From: Candidatus Cloacimonadota bacterium
GTDB lineage: Bacteria; Cloacimonadota; Cloacimonadia; Cloacimonadales; Cloacimonadaceae
Assembly (NCBI GenBank): GCA_023230795.1
Contig: JALNWR010000151.1
Location: forward strand, 1-6,554
Direction of reading: 5' to 3'
Length of the DNA stretch: 6,554 nucleotides
Part shown: positions 1 through 6,378 of the stretch, piece by piece
How the letters are laid out: every line of letters begins with the position of its first letter
Numbering within the stretch: the first letter of the stretch is position 1
The notes under the pieces: generated by a model
What the model was told of the DNA's origin: nothing
The model's input: the letters and a program-made list of their open reading frames with translations, nothing else
The model's database searches: none
Position numbers and translations under genes: made by a program

Positions 1-375
1 AGCATCTTTGCCTCTTCCGCTACCATCCCGGTGTATTTTACGCTGAGTATCAAGAGCGGAAATCGCACGGTGGTAAATCAGCAGCTCAGACATCTGGTTA
101 GTTACGATCCCGTCTCCGGAATCTATGTGCTGCGCAAAGACGGAGACCCGAATATCCTGCGCAGCTCCTCTGTGCAACAGATCATCAAAGAGATATCGCA
201 GTATGGCTTTAGCCTGCCCTACAAGAGCTCCTGGGGACTCGTCACCGCAAGCGTAAAGGCGGAAATGCCTACGGTGCGCCTGGACAATATGGATAATGAA
301 CTGGACCTGATGGTGCTCTGGAAGTATAAAAAACCCTCTGCCAAAATCCAGATCAATCTGCAAAAGGCTCAGTAA
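1..375 (+). CDS. DUF4390-like protein, 5'-truncated by the window edge
   Basis: The reading frame is open from base 1 to the TAA at 373-375, giving 124 codons of the C-terminal part of a small protein. The true start lies outside the window. The GTG at 31 falls inside the beta-strand IPVYFTLSIKSG and is not a convincing start. The order of elements matches what I recall of DUF4390: an 'IPVYF' strand (residues 9-14 of the fragment), a paired strand with a Tyr-Asp-Pro turn (HLVSYDPVSGIYVLRKDG, 31-48), a helix with the 'SVQQIIKEIS' pattern (57-66), and a late strand (VTASVKAEMP, 81-90). In Proteobacteria this family is commonly encoded just before ntrY, and here too a NtrY-like kinase follows 13 bases later, which supports the assignment. 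DUF4390 proteins usually carry an N-terminal signal or membrane segment, so an envelope location is likely but not visible here. Its biochemical function is unknown. The family call rests on memory of the pattern plus gene order. Confidence 0.7.
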   Translation, partial: SIFASSATIPVYFTLSIKSGNRTVVNQQLRHLVSYDPVSGIYVLRKDGDPNILRSSSVQQIIKEISQYGFSLPYKSSWGLVTASVKAEMPTVRLDNMDNELDLMVLWKYKKPSAKIQINLQKAQ

Positions 376-377
376 AT

Positions 378-383
378 AAGGAG
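378..383 (+). promoter_or_regulatory. Ribosome binding site of the histidine kinase gene
   Basis: AAGGAG stands 5 bases before the ATG at 389, within the 13-base gap after the preceding stop codon. It fixes the kinase start and leaves no room for a separate promoter, so the kinase gene is probably transcribed together with the DUF4390-like gene. Confidence 0.85.
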
Positions 384-388
384 ATAAT

Positions 389-1543
389 ATGCCCAAGTTT
401 GGTATGCGAACCCGGATCATCCTGCTCTTCATTATTGTATCCATCGGGGGCTTGATCCTGCTAAATAACGTATTTCAAAACAAACATGACAGTATCCACG
501 ACAGCCTGGCAAAAATGGAGCTCTCCAGCCAGCTAAGAGAGATCAAGCTGCACAGCAAACAGGATTCCCTCAAGGCTGAAGCTCTGATGAAGGATTTTAA
601 CTCCACCAAAGCCGTGGTCAATATCGCTTTAGGAAATTCGAGGATAGTTACCTCGGTGGTGCTGCTGCTTATCATCGTCATTTCCACCACCGTATTTATC
701 TTCGCAATCTGTCGCATCAGCAAGCCACTCAAGGAATTGAAACATGCCACAGAACAGATCAGGCAAGGAGATTTTTCGGTGCATCTGCCCGAGACCGGCA
801 TCTCGGAGATGAGGGAGCTGAAAAACTCTTTTAATGTGATGTCCCGCGAGCTTGAGACCACTCAGACCCGGCTGCTGGTAGCGGAAAAAGAAATGATCTG
901 GAAAGACCTTTCCCGCATCCTGGCGCATGAGATCAAGAATCCTTTGACCCCCATTCAGCTGGTGGTTCAGCGTCTGGAGGAGCGCCTGGAATCTGACTGC
1001 GAAGGCATCAAAGAACTATTGCCGGAATCCATCTCCATCATCAGTCAGGAGATCGAGAATCTGCAGCTTCTGGCTCAGGACTTTTCGAACTATGCCAAAG
1101 TGAATCAGCCCAATTTCGAAGAGCTCAATCCCGCCCTGTCCATCCGCGAGATCGTAAAATCCTATGTGCAGAACTATCAGATCAAGCTCGAGCTCAGCGA
1201 CAAGCTCGTCATCAGGTTTGATAAAACCCATTTCTATCAGGTAATTACCAATATCTTGCAAAACGCCATAGACGCCTCGGAAACCGATAATACCATAGAT
1301 ATCCATCTGTACAAAGAACGTAGCTATGCAGTGCTCTGCATCAAAGATCAGGGCAAAGGCATAGAAAGCAAAGACCTGCCCCGCATCTTCGAGCCCTATT
1401 TCTCCAAAAAGTCCAAGGGAACCGGCCTGGGTCTGGCCCTGGTAAAAAGGCTCTGCGATGCCAATAACGCCATTATCCGCGTGAAGAGCAAACCCGATGA
1501 AGGCAGTGAATTTACCCTGATCATGGATGATGTGGCTACATGA
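389..1543 (+). CDS. NtrY-like membrane sensor histidine kinase
   Basis: This 384-residue kinase should autophosphorylate on a histidine and pass the phosphate to the response regulator encoded by the overlapping next gene. Visible order: first membrane segment about 9-28 (rich in Ile/Leu), a short polar, helix-prone extracytoplasmic stretch 30-84, second membrane segment about 86-108, HAMP linker about 108-160 (Pro113; DFSVHLPETG), HisKA with the H box AHEIKNPLTPIQL (179-191, phospho-acceptor His180, and the HExxN phosphatase pattern ending at Asn184), N box NILQNAIDAS (288-297, Asn292), G1 box DQGKGI (320-325), F box IFEPYF (333-338) and G2 box GTGLGLAL (344-351). The H box with the preceding WKDLSRILAHE is typical of the NtrY group. 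Proteobacterial NtrY is about twice this length, with a larger membrane/extracytoplasmic part and a PAS domain. Neither is present here, so this is a compact relative. The signal sensed is unknown; nitrogen control should not be assumed from the family name. Confidence 0.93.
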   Translation: MPKFGMRTRIILLFIIVSIGGLILLNNVFQNKHDSIHDSLAKMELSSQLREIKLHSKQDSLKAEALMKDFNSTKAVVNIALGNSRIVTSVVLLLIIVISTTVFIFAICRISKPLKELKHATEQIRQGDFSVHLPETGISEMRELKNSFNVMSRELETTQTRLLVAEKEMIWKDLSRILAHEIKNPLTPIQLVVQRLEERLESDCEGIKELLPESISIISQEIENLQLLAQDFSNYAKVNQPNFEELNPALSIREIVKSYVQNYQIKLELSDKLVIRFDKTHFYQVITNILQNAIDASETDNTIDIHLYKERSYAVLCIKDQGKGIESKDLPRIFEPYFSKKSKGTGLGLALVKRLCDANNAIIRVKSKPDEGSEFTLIMDDVAT

Positions 1544-2892
1544 AAATACTAATCATAGACGATGAAAAAAACATCCGCATCAGCCTGACCAACATCCTGG
1601 AAGATGAAGGCTATGAGGTGCAGAGCTACGCCACCATCAAAAGCGGCCTGGCTGGCCTGGAAGAAAGCGATCCGGACGTGATCCTGCTGGATGTAATCCT
1701 CCCGGATGGCAATGGCATCGAGGCTCTGGAAGAGATCAAAAAGACTATGCCGCAGACCCCCATCATCATGATCTCCGGAAATAGCAATATCTCCAGCGCA
1801 GTGAAGGCAATCAAGCTGGGGGCTTTTGACTTTTTGGAAAAACCGCTCTCCCTGCCCAAGATCAAAATAACGGTGAAAAAAGCCCTGGACTTTCACGCAC
1901 TTACCCTCAAGCTGATTCGCATGCAGGCAGATAGTGAGCGCGCCTGGAGGATGATAGGCCAAAGCCCGGTGATGAACGAGCTGAACAAGCTGATCTCCAA
2001 GGTAGCGCCCAGCAACGCCAAAATCCTGATCTATGGCGAAAGCGGCACAGGGAAGGAATTGATCGCCCGCCTCATCCATGCCCGCAGCAGCCGCAAGGAC
2101 AAGACCTTTGTGAAGTTCAACAGCGCTGCCATCCCCCGAGAATTGGTGGAAAGCGAGCTCTTTGGCTTTGAAAAAGGAGCTTTCACCGGAGCCACTTCCC
2201 GCAAGAAAGGCAAGCTGGAAGAGGCAGATGGCGGCACTCTGTTTCTGGATGAGATCGGGGATATGGAGCTGGCCTCGCAGGCCAAGATTCTGCGTGTGAT
2301 CCAGGAAGGAGAATTTGAGCGTGTGGGCAGCAATCAAACCCACCGGATAGACGCCAGAATCATCGCCGCTACGAATCAGAACCTGCCGGAAATGGTGCAA
2401 AAAGGTACTTTCCGTGAAGACCTATACTATCGCCTGAATGTGGTGCCCATCCAAAGCCCGCCTTTGAGAGACAGGACTTCTGACATCCCGCTTTTGATCA
2501 ATCACTTTGCCTATGACCTGGCCCTGGAGCTGGGCACTCGCATCAAGGTATTTCAACCTTCCGCTTTGCAAAAAATGCAGCGACAAAGCTACCCCGGCAA
2601 CGTGCGCGAACTCAAAAACATCATGGAACGTATCTACCTGCTATGCGATAAGGAAATCCTTGAGGCAGAAGACATCCAGCCTCTTTTGCCGGATGCCGGA
2701 ACTGCCACAAACGATGCTGCCCTCTTTTGGGAAGAAACTGCCAGTTTTCAGGATAAAAAGCGGGAATTTGAGATTCGCTATCTGGGACGGCAATTAGAAC
2801 GCTTCGGTGGTAATATCAGCAAAACCGCCGCCGCTCTGGGCCTGCAGCAAAGCAATCTCTCCCGCAAAATCAGTGAATTGGGCCTGAAATAG
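1540..2892 (+). CDS. Sigma-54-dependent response regulator, NtrC/NtrX family
   Basis: This 450-residue bacterial enhancer-binding protein is the probable phospho-acceptor partner of the upstream kinase and an ATP-driven activator of RNA polymerase carrying sigma-54. The receiver domain (1-118) has the acidic pair Asp7/Asp8, phospho-acceptor Asp51, Ser79 and Lys101. The AAA+ domain (about 138-367) has Walker A GESGTGKE (166-173), the sigma-54 contact loop GAFTGA (213-218), Walker B GGTLFLDEIG (231-240), the FREDLYYRLNVVPI segment with arginine-finger candidates (291-304), and the sensor II region YPGNVRELKN (351-360). A Fis-type helix-turn-helix closes the protein (GGNISKTAAALGLQQSNLSRK, about 423-443). 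All residues needed for ATP hydrolysis and sigma-54 contact are present, so it should be a true activator rather than a degenerate form. The ATG overlaps the kinase stop in ATGA and has only a weak GGAT upstream, which fits translational coupling. The overlap with a NtrY-like kinase favours NtrX-like over NtrC-like. Its targets are unknown. Confidence 0.95.
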   Translation: MKILIIDDEKNIRISLTNILEDEGYEVQSYATIKSGLAGLEESDPDVILLDVILPDGNGIEALEEIKKTMPQTPIIMISGNSNISSAVKAIKLGAFDFLEKPLSLPKIKITVKKALDFHALTLKLIRMQADSERAWRMIGQSPVMNELNKLISKVAPSNAKILIYGESGTGKELIARLIHARSSRKDKTFVKFNSAAIPRELVESELFGFEKGAFTGATSRKKGKLEEADGGTLFLDEIGDMELASQAKILRVIQEGEFERVGSNQTHRIDARIIAATNQNLPEMVQKGTFREDLYYRLNVVPIQSPPLRDRTSDIPLLINHFAYDLALELGTRIKVFQPSALQKMQRQSYPGNVRELKNIMERIYLLCDKEILEAEDIQPLLPDAGTATNDAALFWEETASFQDKKREFEIRYLGRQLERFGGNISKTAAALGLQQSNLSRKISELGLK

Positions 2893-2903
2893 CAGCATGC
2901 TGC
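2892..2903. repeat. Perfect 12-bp palindrome just after the response regulator
   Basis: GCAGCATGCTGC is its own reverse complement and begins on the last base of the TAG stop at 2890-2892. The symmetry does not continue into the flanks (A at 2891 against C at 2904). As RNA it could only form a 4-bp stem with a 4-base loop, and no T run follows directly, so it is a poor terminator. It lies about 50 bases before the next start codon and could be a dimeric protein-binding site, or chance. Confidence 0.3.
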
Positions 2904-2945
2904 CCAAGATAATCAATATCAGCTTTTACTATACCCTGAATAAAT

Positions 2946-2949
2946 GAGG
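2946..2949 (+). promoter_or_regulatory. Ribosome binding site that sets the start of the PKD protein
   Basis: GAGG lies 6 bases before the ATG at 2956 and overlaps an earlier in-frame ATG at 2944. Nothing resembling a ribosome binding site is suitably placed for the earlier ATG. Starting at 2956 also gives a standard signal peptide beginning with Met-Lys-Lys. Confidence 0.75.
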
Positions 2950-2955
2950 TTCATC

Positions 2956-4269
2956 ATGAAAAAGAACGTAATTCTGCTCGCTTTTCTACTTTGCATCTTA
3001 GCTTTATGGGGACAGAACACTCTGTCTGAATACAGCTTTAGCTATAGCGTAAACCCATATATTGAAATCACAGAGGGAACCCTTTTGGGCAATGAAAGTA
3101 CCGACGACCAATTCTTTGTCAATCCGTCCAACCCTGCTGGAGGTTATACCACCATCGGAGCAGGTTTTCCCATCGGCTTTGATTTCCTTTTTGCCGGCCA
3201 CAGCTTCGATAAGGTGGGCATCAATGCCAATGGCTGGCTGGCTTTGGGGGATTCCAGCTTTGGTTCAAACGCGATAAACATGAGCTCCCAGAGCATTCAT
3301 AGCCCTCTGGCTTCTCAGACAGACGATCATCCCAATGAAATCTTGATTGCCAGAATCGCCGGATTTGGCAGAGACCTTCAGGCTCAGACTGGCTCATCAA
3401 TCCGCATTACGCAGCAGGGTGCAGCGCCTGATCGTGAATTGATCGTGCAATGGAAACACTACCGTCGCCAGGGTGCCACAGAAGATTCTTACAATTTCCA
3501 GGTCTGTCTGAAAGAGCAAGGTATGAAGGTCTGCATTCGCTATCAACTGATGCAGACAGGCAATCCCTGTACCGGAGAAATCGGGCTCAGAGCAGCTCCA
3601 GCGGCCACTGCGGTGAATTTTGCCAATCGCACGACCTTAGGAGGCTGGGCAAATTCTCAGCCTGGTACGTCTGCCAATTCCCCTGCCGCATTGACCAGCA
3701 CAAACTATCCCGCAAACGGGGCGAGCTTTTGCTGGAGTCCTGTATTAGAAGCAGGCGGGCAGGCGAATTTTACCGCCAATATTACCAGCGGAGCAGCACC
3801 GCTCACGGTTCAATTTACCGATCTCAGCCTTGCAGGCACAAATCCGATCAGCTCCTGGCTTTGGGATTTTGGGGGACATACCAGCAGCCAGCAGCATCCT
3901 CTTTACTGTTTCAACGATCCCGGCTTATACACAGTGAGCCTTACCATATCCGATGCCCTGGGCAATAGCTCTACCCAAACCAGGCAGAACTATATCGAAG
4001 TAAGTCCTTCCATAGTTCCCGGGCTGAATACCTATATCCAGATGCAGGGAAATGATGCGGTGATATCCTGGGACCCCATCAATGTGGATGAAAATGGCTT
4101 TACTCCCCAGTATTACTTCCTGTATTTCAACGGCTGCTCTACTGCATCCGAGCAGTTCTATTTCCTGGCCCCGATCCCTTATCCTCAAACTACATACACC
4201 CATGCCGGAGTAGGCCTGGGAGCCTCGCACATGATGTATCGGGTCAAGGCAGTGCGGCTGGACTATTAA
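2956..4269 (+). CDS. Secreted protein with PKD and fibronectin-III-like domains
   Basis: From the ATG at 2956 the product has 437 residues. A Sec signal peptide occupies about 1-19 (Lys2-Lys3, then a hydrophobic core ending ALWGQ). There is no lipobox around Cys13, so I read it as exported and soluble or surface-attached, not a lipoprotein. Residues about 25-260 form a beta-rich region with repeated Gly/Asn turns (for example GINANGWLALGD, 88-99, and a strand pair near 177-197); I do not know the family. A PKD domain spans about 270-350, with the hallmark WLWDFGGHTSSQQHP (301-315) and PGLYTVSLTISDALG (322-336). A fibronectin-III-like domain fills about 357-435 (DAVISWDPI, then MYRVKAVRLDY at the end). 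The mature part holds six Cys (184, 193, 205, 259, 318, 394). I see no catalytic motif, no C-terminal anchor and no type IX sorting domain. Such modular proteins usually serve adhesion or polymer binding outside the cell; that is an inference. It follows the response regulator by 63 bases and may or may not share its transcript. Confidence 0.85.
   Translation: MKKNVILLAFLLCILALWGQNTLSEYSFSYSVNPYIEITEGTLLGNESTDDQFFVNPSNPAGGYTTIGAGFPIGFDFLFAGHSFDKVGINANGWLALGDSSFGSNAINMSSQSIHSPLASQTDDHPNEILIARIAGFGRDLQAQTGSSIRITQQGAAPDRELIVQWKHYRRQGATEDSYNFQVCLKEQGMKVCIRYQLMQTGNPCTGEIGLRAAPAATAVNFANRTTLGGWANSQPGTSANSPAALTSTNYPANGASFCWSPVLEAGGQANFTANITSGAAPLTVQFTDLSLAGTNPISSWLWDFGGHTSSQQHPLYCFNDPGLYTVSLTISDALGNSSTQTRQNYIEVSPSIVPGLNTYIQMQGNDAVISWDPINVDENGFTPQYYFLYFNGCSTASEQFYFLAPIPYPQTTYTHAGVGLGASHMMYRVKAVRLDY
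4266..4269. other. Overlapping stop codons of convergent genes (TTAA)
   Basis: The PKD gene ends with TAA at 4267-4269 on the plus strand, and dprA ends with TAA reading TTA at 4266-4268 on the minus strand. One TTAA therefore supplies both stops. There is no intergenic space, so any terminator for either transcript must lie inside the opposing coding sequence. Confidence 0.95.
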
Positions 4270-5354
4270 ATCAGGATAAAGGTATTCCCGCCTTCTTTGG
4301 CGATCAAGCCTTTCAGCTCCAAATTCGTCAATACGGTGGATAATCTACCGATCGGGAATGCGGTCTTGACCAGGATTTCATCGAAGCTGAGCGGTCTCTG
4401 CTCTACCTTCAAAAGGTCGCAAAGCTTCTGTTCATCTTCGCTGAGCAAGGCTTTGATCTCCAGCTGCCCGTCTTCTTCAAAATCTATATCCAGAAGGTGC
4501 ATCAGGTCTTCGGCTTGGGAGATCAGGGCAGCGCCGTTTTTGAGCAGATGATTTGGCCCTTCGGCATTGACACTGTTGATATTCCCCGGTAGAGCGCAGA
4601 TATCCCGGTTTTGTTCGATGGCGTTTTTTGCGGTGAGCAAGGCACCGCTGCTGAGCGGACCTTCCACGATGAATACGGCATCGGCCAGAGCGCTGATGAT
4701 GCGATTGCGGGCTGGGAAATTCCAGCGATCGGGCTTGGCTCCCGGTTCAAATTCACTGATCAAAGCACCAGAGCCTATGATCTTACGGGCAAGCTCCAGA
4801 TTTTGGGCTGGGTAGATGATATCCACTCCGCTGGCCAGCACTCCCAAAGTGAGAGCTCCTTTTTGCAGCGCCGCACTATGAGCCACTGTGTCTATACCCA
4901 AAGCCAGGCCGCTGATGATGCTCACCTGTCTTTCACACAGCGGAGCGAGCAGCTTGCGGCACATTTCCCGGCCGTAGGCAGAGGGCTTTCTGGTTCCTAC
5001 CACAGCCAGGCATTTCTGCTGCAGGATGGGCTTTAGGTCTCCTCTTATATATAGCAGCAGCGGCGGAGCAAAGATCTCTCTGAGCTTCTCTGGATATTCA
5101 TAATAAGACAGGCACTTGATCTCATGATGCCGTAATAGCTGCTGGATCTGCGGCATGTTCCTGGGCAGCATGCCCTCTTTGAGATGCTCTGCAGTTTTGG
5201 CCTTGAGCAGCCCGCTATGATAGACGGGATGGTTGCTCACGCCTACATATTCTTCAGGCTTGGGATAAATCGACAAAAGTTCCAGACAGGCCTTCAGCGG
5301 GAGTTCCGGAGCGGTTTTCAGGCACAGCCAGGACGGATATTGCTCTTGGGTCAC
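4266..5354 (-). CDS. dprA: DNA-processing protein DprA (Smf)
   Basis: DprA binds incoming single-stranded DNA in the cytoplasm and loads RecA during natural transformation; the family is also kept in many bacteria not known to be transformable. The 362 residues contain a weakly conserved N-terminal region (1-100), then the Rossmann-like core: VVGTRKPSAYG (118-128), SGLALGIDTVAH (148-159), GVDIIYP (176-182), FPARNRIIS (213-221), EGPLSSGALLTAKNA (231-245), ALPGNIN (254-260) and GPNHLLKNGA (266-275). A C-terminal winged-helix-like domain follows at about 303-360 (LSFDEILVKTAFPIGRLST, then LELKGLIAKEG), the DML1-type extension seen in many DprA proteins. The length is normal. It starts with GTG, overlapping the obg stop in GTGA, with AGGA 6 bases upstream, so translation is probably coupled to obg. 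No other competence gene is in the window, so active transformation cannot be claimed. Confidence 0.96.
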   Translation of the reverse strand: MTQEQYPSWLCLKTAPELPLKACLELLSIYPKPEEYVGVSNHPVYHSGLLKAKTAEHLKEGMLPRNMPQIQQLLRHHEIKCLSYYEYPEKLREIFAPPLLLYIRGDLKPILQQKCLAVVGTRKPSAYGREMCRKLLAPLCERQVSIISGLALGIDTVAHSAALQKGALTLGVLASGVDIIYPAQNLELARKIIGSGALISEFEPGAKPDRWNFPARNRIISALADAVFIVEGPLSSGALLTAKNAIEQNRDICALPGNINSVNAEGPNHLLKNGAALISQAEDLMHLLDIDFEEDGQLEIKALLSEDEQKLCDLLKVEQRPLSFDEILVKTAFPIGRLSTVLTNLELKGLIAKEGGNTFILI

Positions 5355-6364
5355 AAGCTGTCCTGAATCTGCTTGTAAAGCTGAAACTTCAGGGCATCCA
5401 GCCCGATATTGCCCACAGAGGAGATCGCCAGCACTTTTTGTGAAGTAGTCTCTTCAAAGAGTCTGGACACTTCGGCTACTTTCGCCTCGCGCTGCTCTTC
5501 GGGGATGGTATCGATTTTGCTGAGCACGATGTTGAAGGGCTTTTTGTCCATAAAACTGTCATACAGATAGAGTTCATTCCTCAGGATTCGATATGCTTCC
5601 AGGGGGTCTTCACTATCGATATCGATCAGATACAAAAGTATGCTGGTGCGCTGAATATGGCGCAAGAACTGATGTCCCAGCCCCTTGCCGATATGAGCAC
5701 CTTCGATGATGCCGGGGATATCCGCCATCACAAAGTGTTGATATTCCGTAACCTGAACCACTCCCAGCATGGGCTCCAAAGTGGTGAATTCATAATCTGC
5801 GATCTTGGGAGTAGCGGCAGAAAGCACCGAGAGTAAGGTGGATTTTCCGGCATTAGGAAAGCCCACGAGCCCCACATCTGCCATGAGTTTCAAGACCAGT
5901 TCCAGCTCTATCTCCTGACATCTTTTGCCCATAGTGGCATGTCTGGGAGCTTGATTTGTAGGTGTGGCAAAATTGCTGTTCCCTTTGCCTCCCCTTCCCC
6001 CTTTGGCCAGAACTATCCTTTCTTGATGATCGGTGATGTCGGCCAATTTCACCTTGCTGCCATCTTCTTTGATCTCAAATATCTCTGTGCCCAAAGGCAG
6101 AGTCAGAATCAGGTCTGTCCCGGAGCGTCCGGATTTGCGGTTACCTGATCCGGCCACTCCGCTTTCGGCCTTAAAAAGCTTCTTATACCGATAGTTCAGC
6201 AGGGTATTGGCATTCGTATCGCCCATGGCTATGATGCTGCCACCGCGGCCGCCATCTCCACCATCCGGGCCGCCCTTGGGGACGAATTTCTCTCGGCGGA
6301 AGCTGACCGCTCCATCTCCGCCATGTCCTGCTTTGATCTTTATTCTTGCATAATCTATAAACAA
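5351..6364 (-). CDS. obg: Obg/CgtA GTPase
   Basis: Obg is an essential, slowly hydrolysing GTPase that binds the large ribosomal subunit during assembly and is tied to stress and growth control. The 337 residues comprise the Gly-rich Obg fold (1-158: GHGGDGAVSFRREKFVPKGG at 13-32, GGDGGRGG at 35-42, LAKGGRGGKGN at 119-129) and the G domain: G1 GFPNAGKST (168-176), G2 Thr194-Thr195, G3 DIPG (215-218), G4 SKID (282-285) and G5 ISS (314-316). The protein ends right after the G domain, so the extra C-terminal domain found in some Obg proteins (for example Bacillus) is absent; this short form is common. G4 has Ser instead of the usual Asn. The start is TTG, not ATG: the encoded N-terminus MFIDYARIKIKAG aligns with the conserved family N-terminus, and a good ribosome binding site precedes it. 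It lies 14 bases after the upstream gene and overlaps dprA by 4 bases, so all three are probably one transcript. Confidence 0.97.
   Translation of the reverse strand: MFIDYARIKIKAGHGGDGAVSFRREKFVPKGGPDGGDGGRGGSIIAMGDTNANTLLNYRYKKLFKAESGVAGSGNRKSGRSGTDLILTLPLGTEIFEIKEDGSKVKLADITDHQERIVLAKGGRGGKGNSNFATPTNQAPRHATMGKRCQEIELELVLKLMADVGLVGFPNAGKSTLLSVLSAATPKIADYEFTTLEPMLGVVQVTEYQHFVMADIPGIIEGAHIGKGLGHQFLRHIQRTSILLYLIDIDSEDPLEAYRILRNELYLYDSFMDKKPFNIVLSKIDTIPEEQREAKVAEVSRLFEETTSQKVLAISSVGNIGLDALKFQLYKQIQDSL
5361..5364 (-). promoter_or_regulatory. Ribosome binding site of dprA inside the end of obg
   Basis: On the minus strand AGGA lies 6 bases before the GTG start of dprA and within the last codons of obg. 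It supports the GTG start and the 4-base overlap. Confidence 0.6.
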
Positions 6365-6370
6365 ACTTTA

Positions 6371-6375
6371 CCTCT
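6371..6375 (-). promoter_or_regulatory. Ribosome binding site that fixes the TTG start of obg
   Basis: On the minus strand AGAGG (within GAAGAGGT) lies 6 bases before the TTG whose first base is at 6364. The nearest ATG downstream, in the fifth-sixth codon region, is out of frame. The TTG start is therefore well supported despite being a rare initiation codon. Confidence 0.8.
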
Positions 6376-6378
6376 TCA

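Noticed and set aside
31..33. GTG as the start of the left-edge gene
   Set aside because: The frame is open back to base 1, the GTG encodes the Val of a conserved-looking beta-strand, and no Shine-Dalgarno-like sequence precedes it. The gene is simply cut by the window edge.
1549..2400. Long open frame of 283 codons on the minus strand opposite the response regulator gene
   Set aside because: The plus strand carries a complete, motif-rich response regulator. The antisense product has no recognisable domain and is rich in Phe/His/Gln/Leu, as expected from reading well-biased codons backwards.
2892..2930. Rho-independent terminator after the response regulator
   Set aside because: The palindrome allows only a 4-bp stem once a loop is made, and the short TTTT at 2924-2927 is too far from it to act as a terminator tract.
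2904..2932. Sigma-70 promoter with TACTAT at 2927-2932 as the -10 element
   Set aside because: The bases at the matching -35 position (CCAAGA region) bear almost no resemblance to TTGACA, and one weak hexamer in an AT-rich gap is not evidence enough.
2985..2996. Lipoprotein signal at Cys13 of the PKD protein
   Set aside because: The residues before the Cys (Ala-Phe-Leu-Leu) do not form a lipobox, and the Cys sits in the middle of the hydrophobic core, not at its end.
3450..3968. Plus-strand open frame of 172 codons inside the PKD protein gene
   Set aside because: It overlaps the PKD domain codons in a different frame; the Arg/Ser/Gln-rich composition is typical of an off-frame reading and no ribosome binding site was noted.
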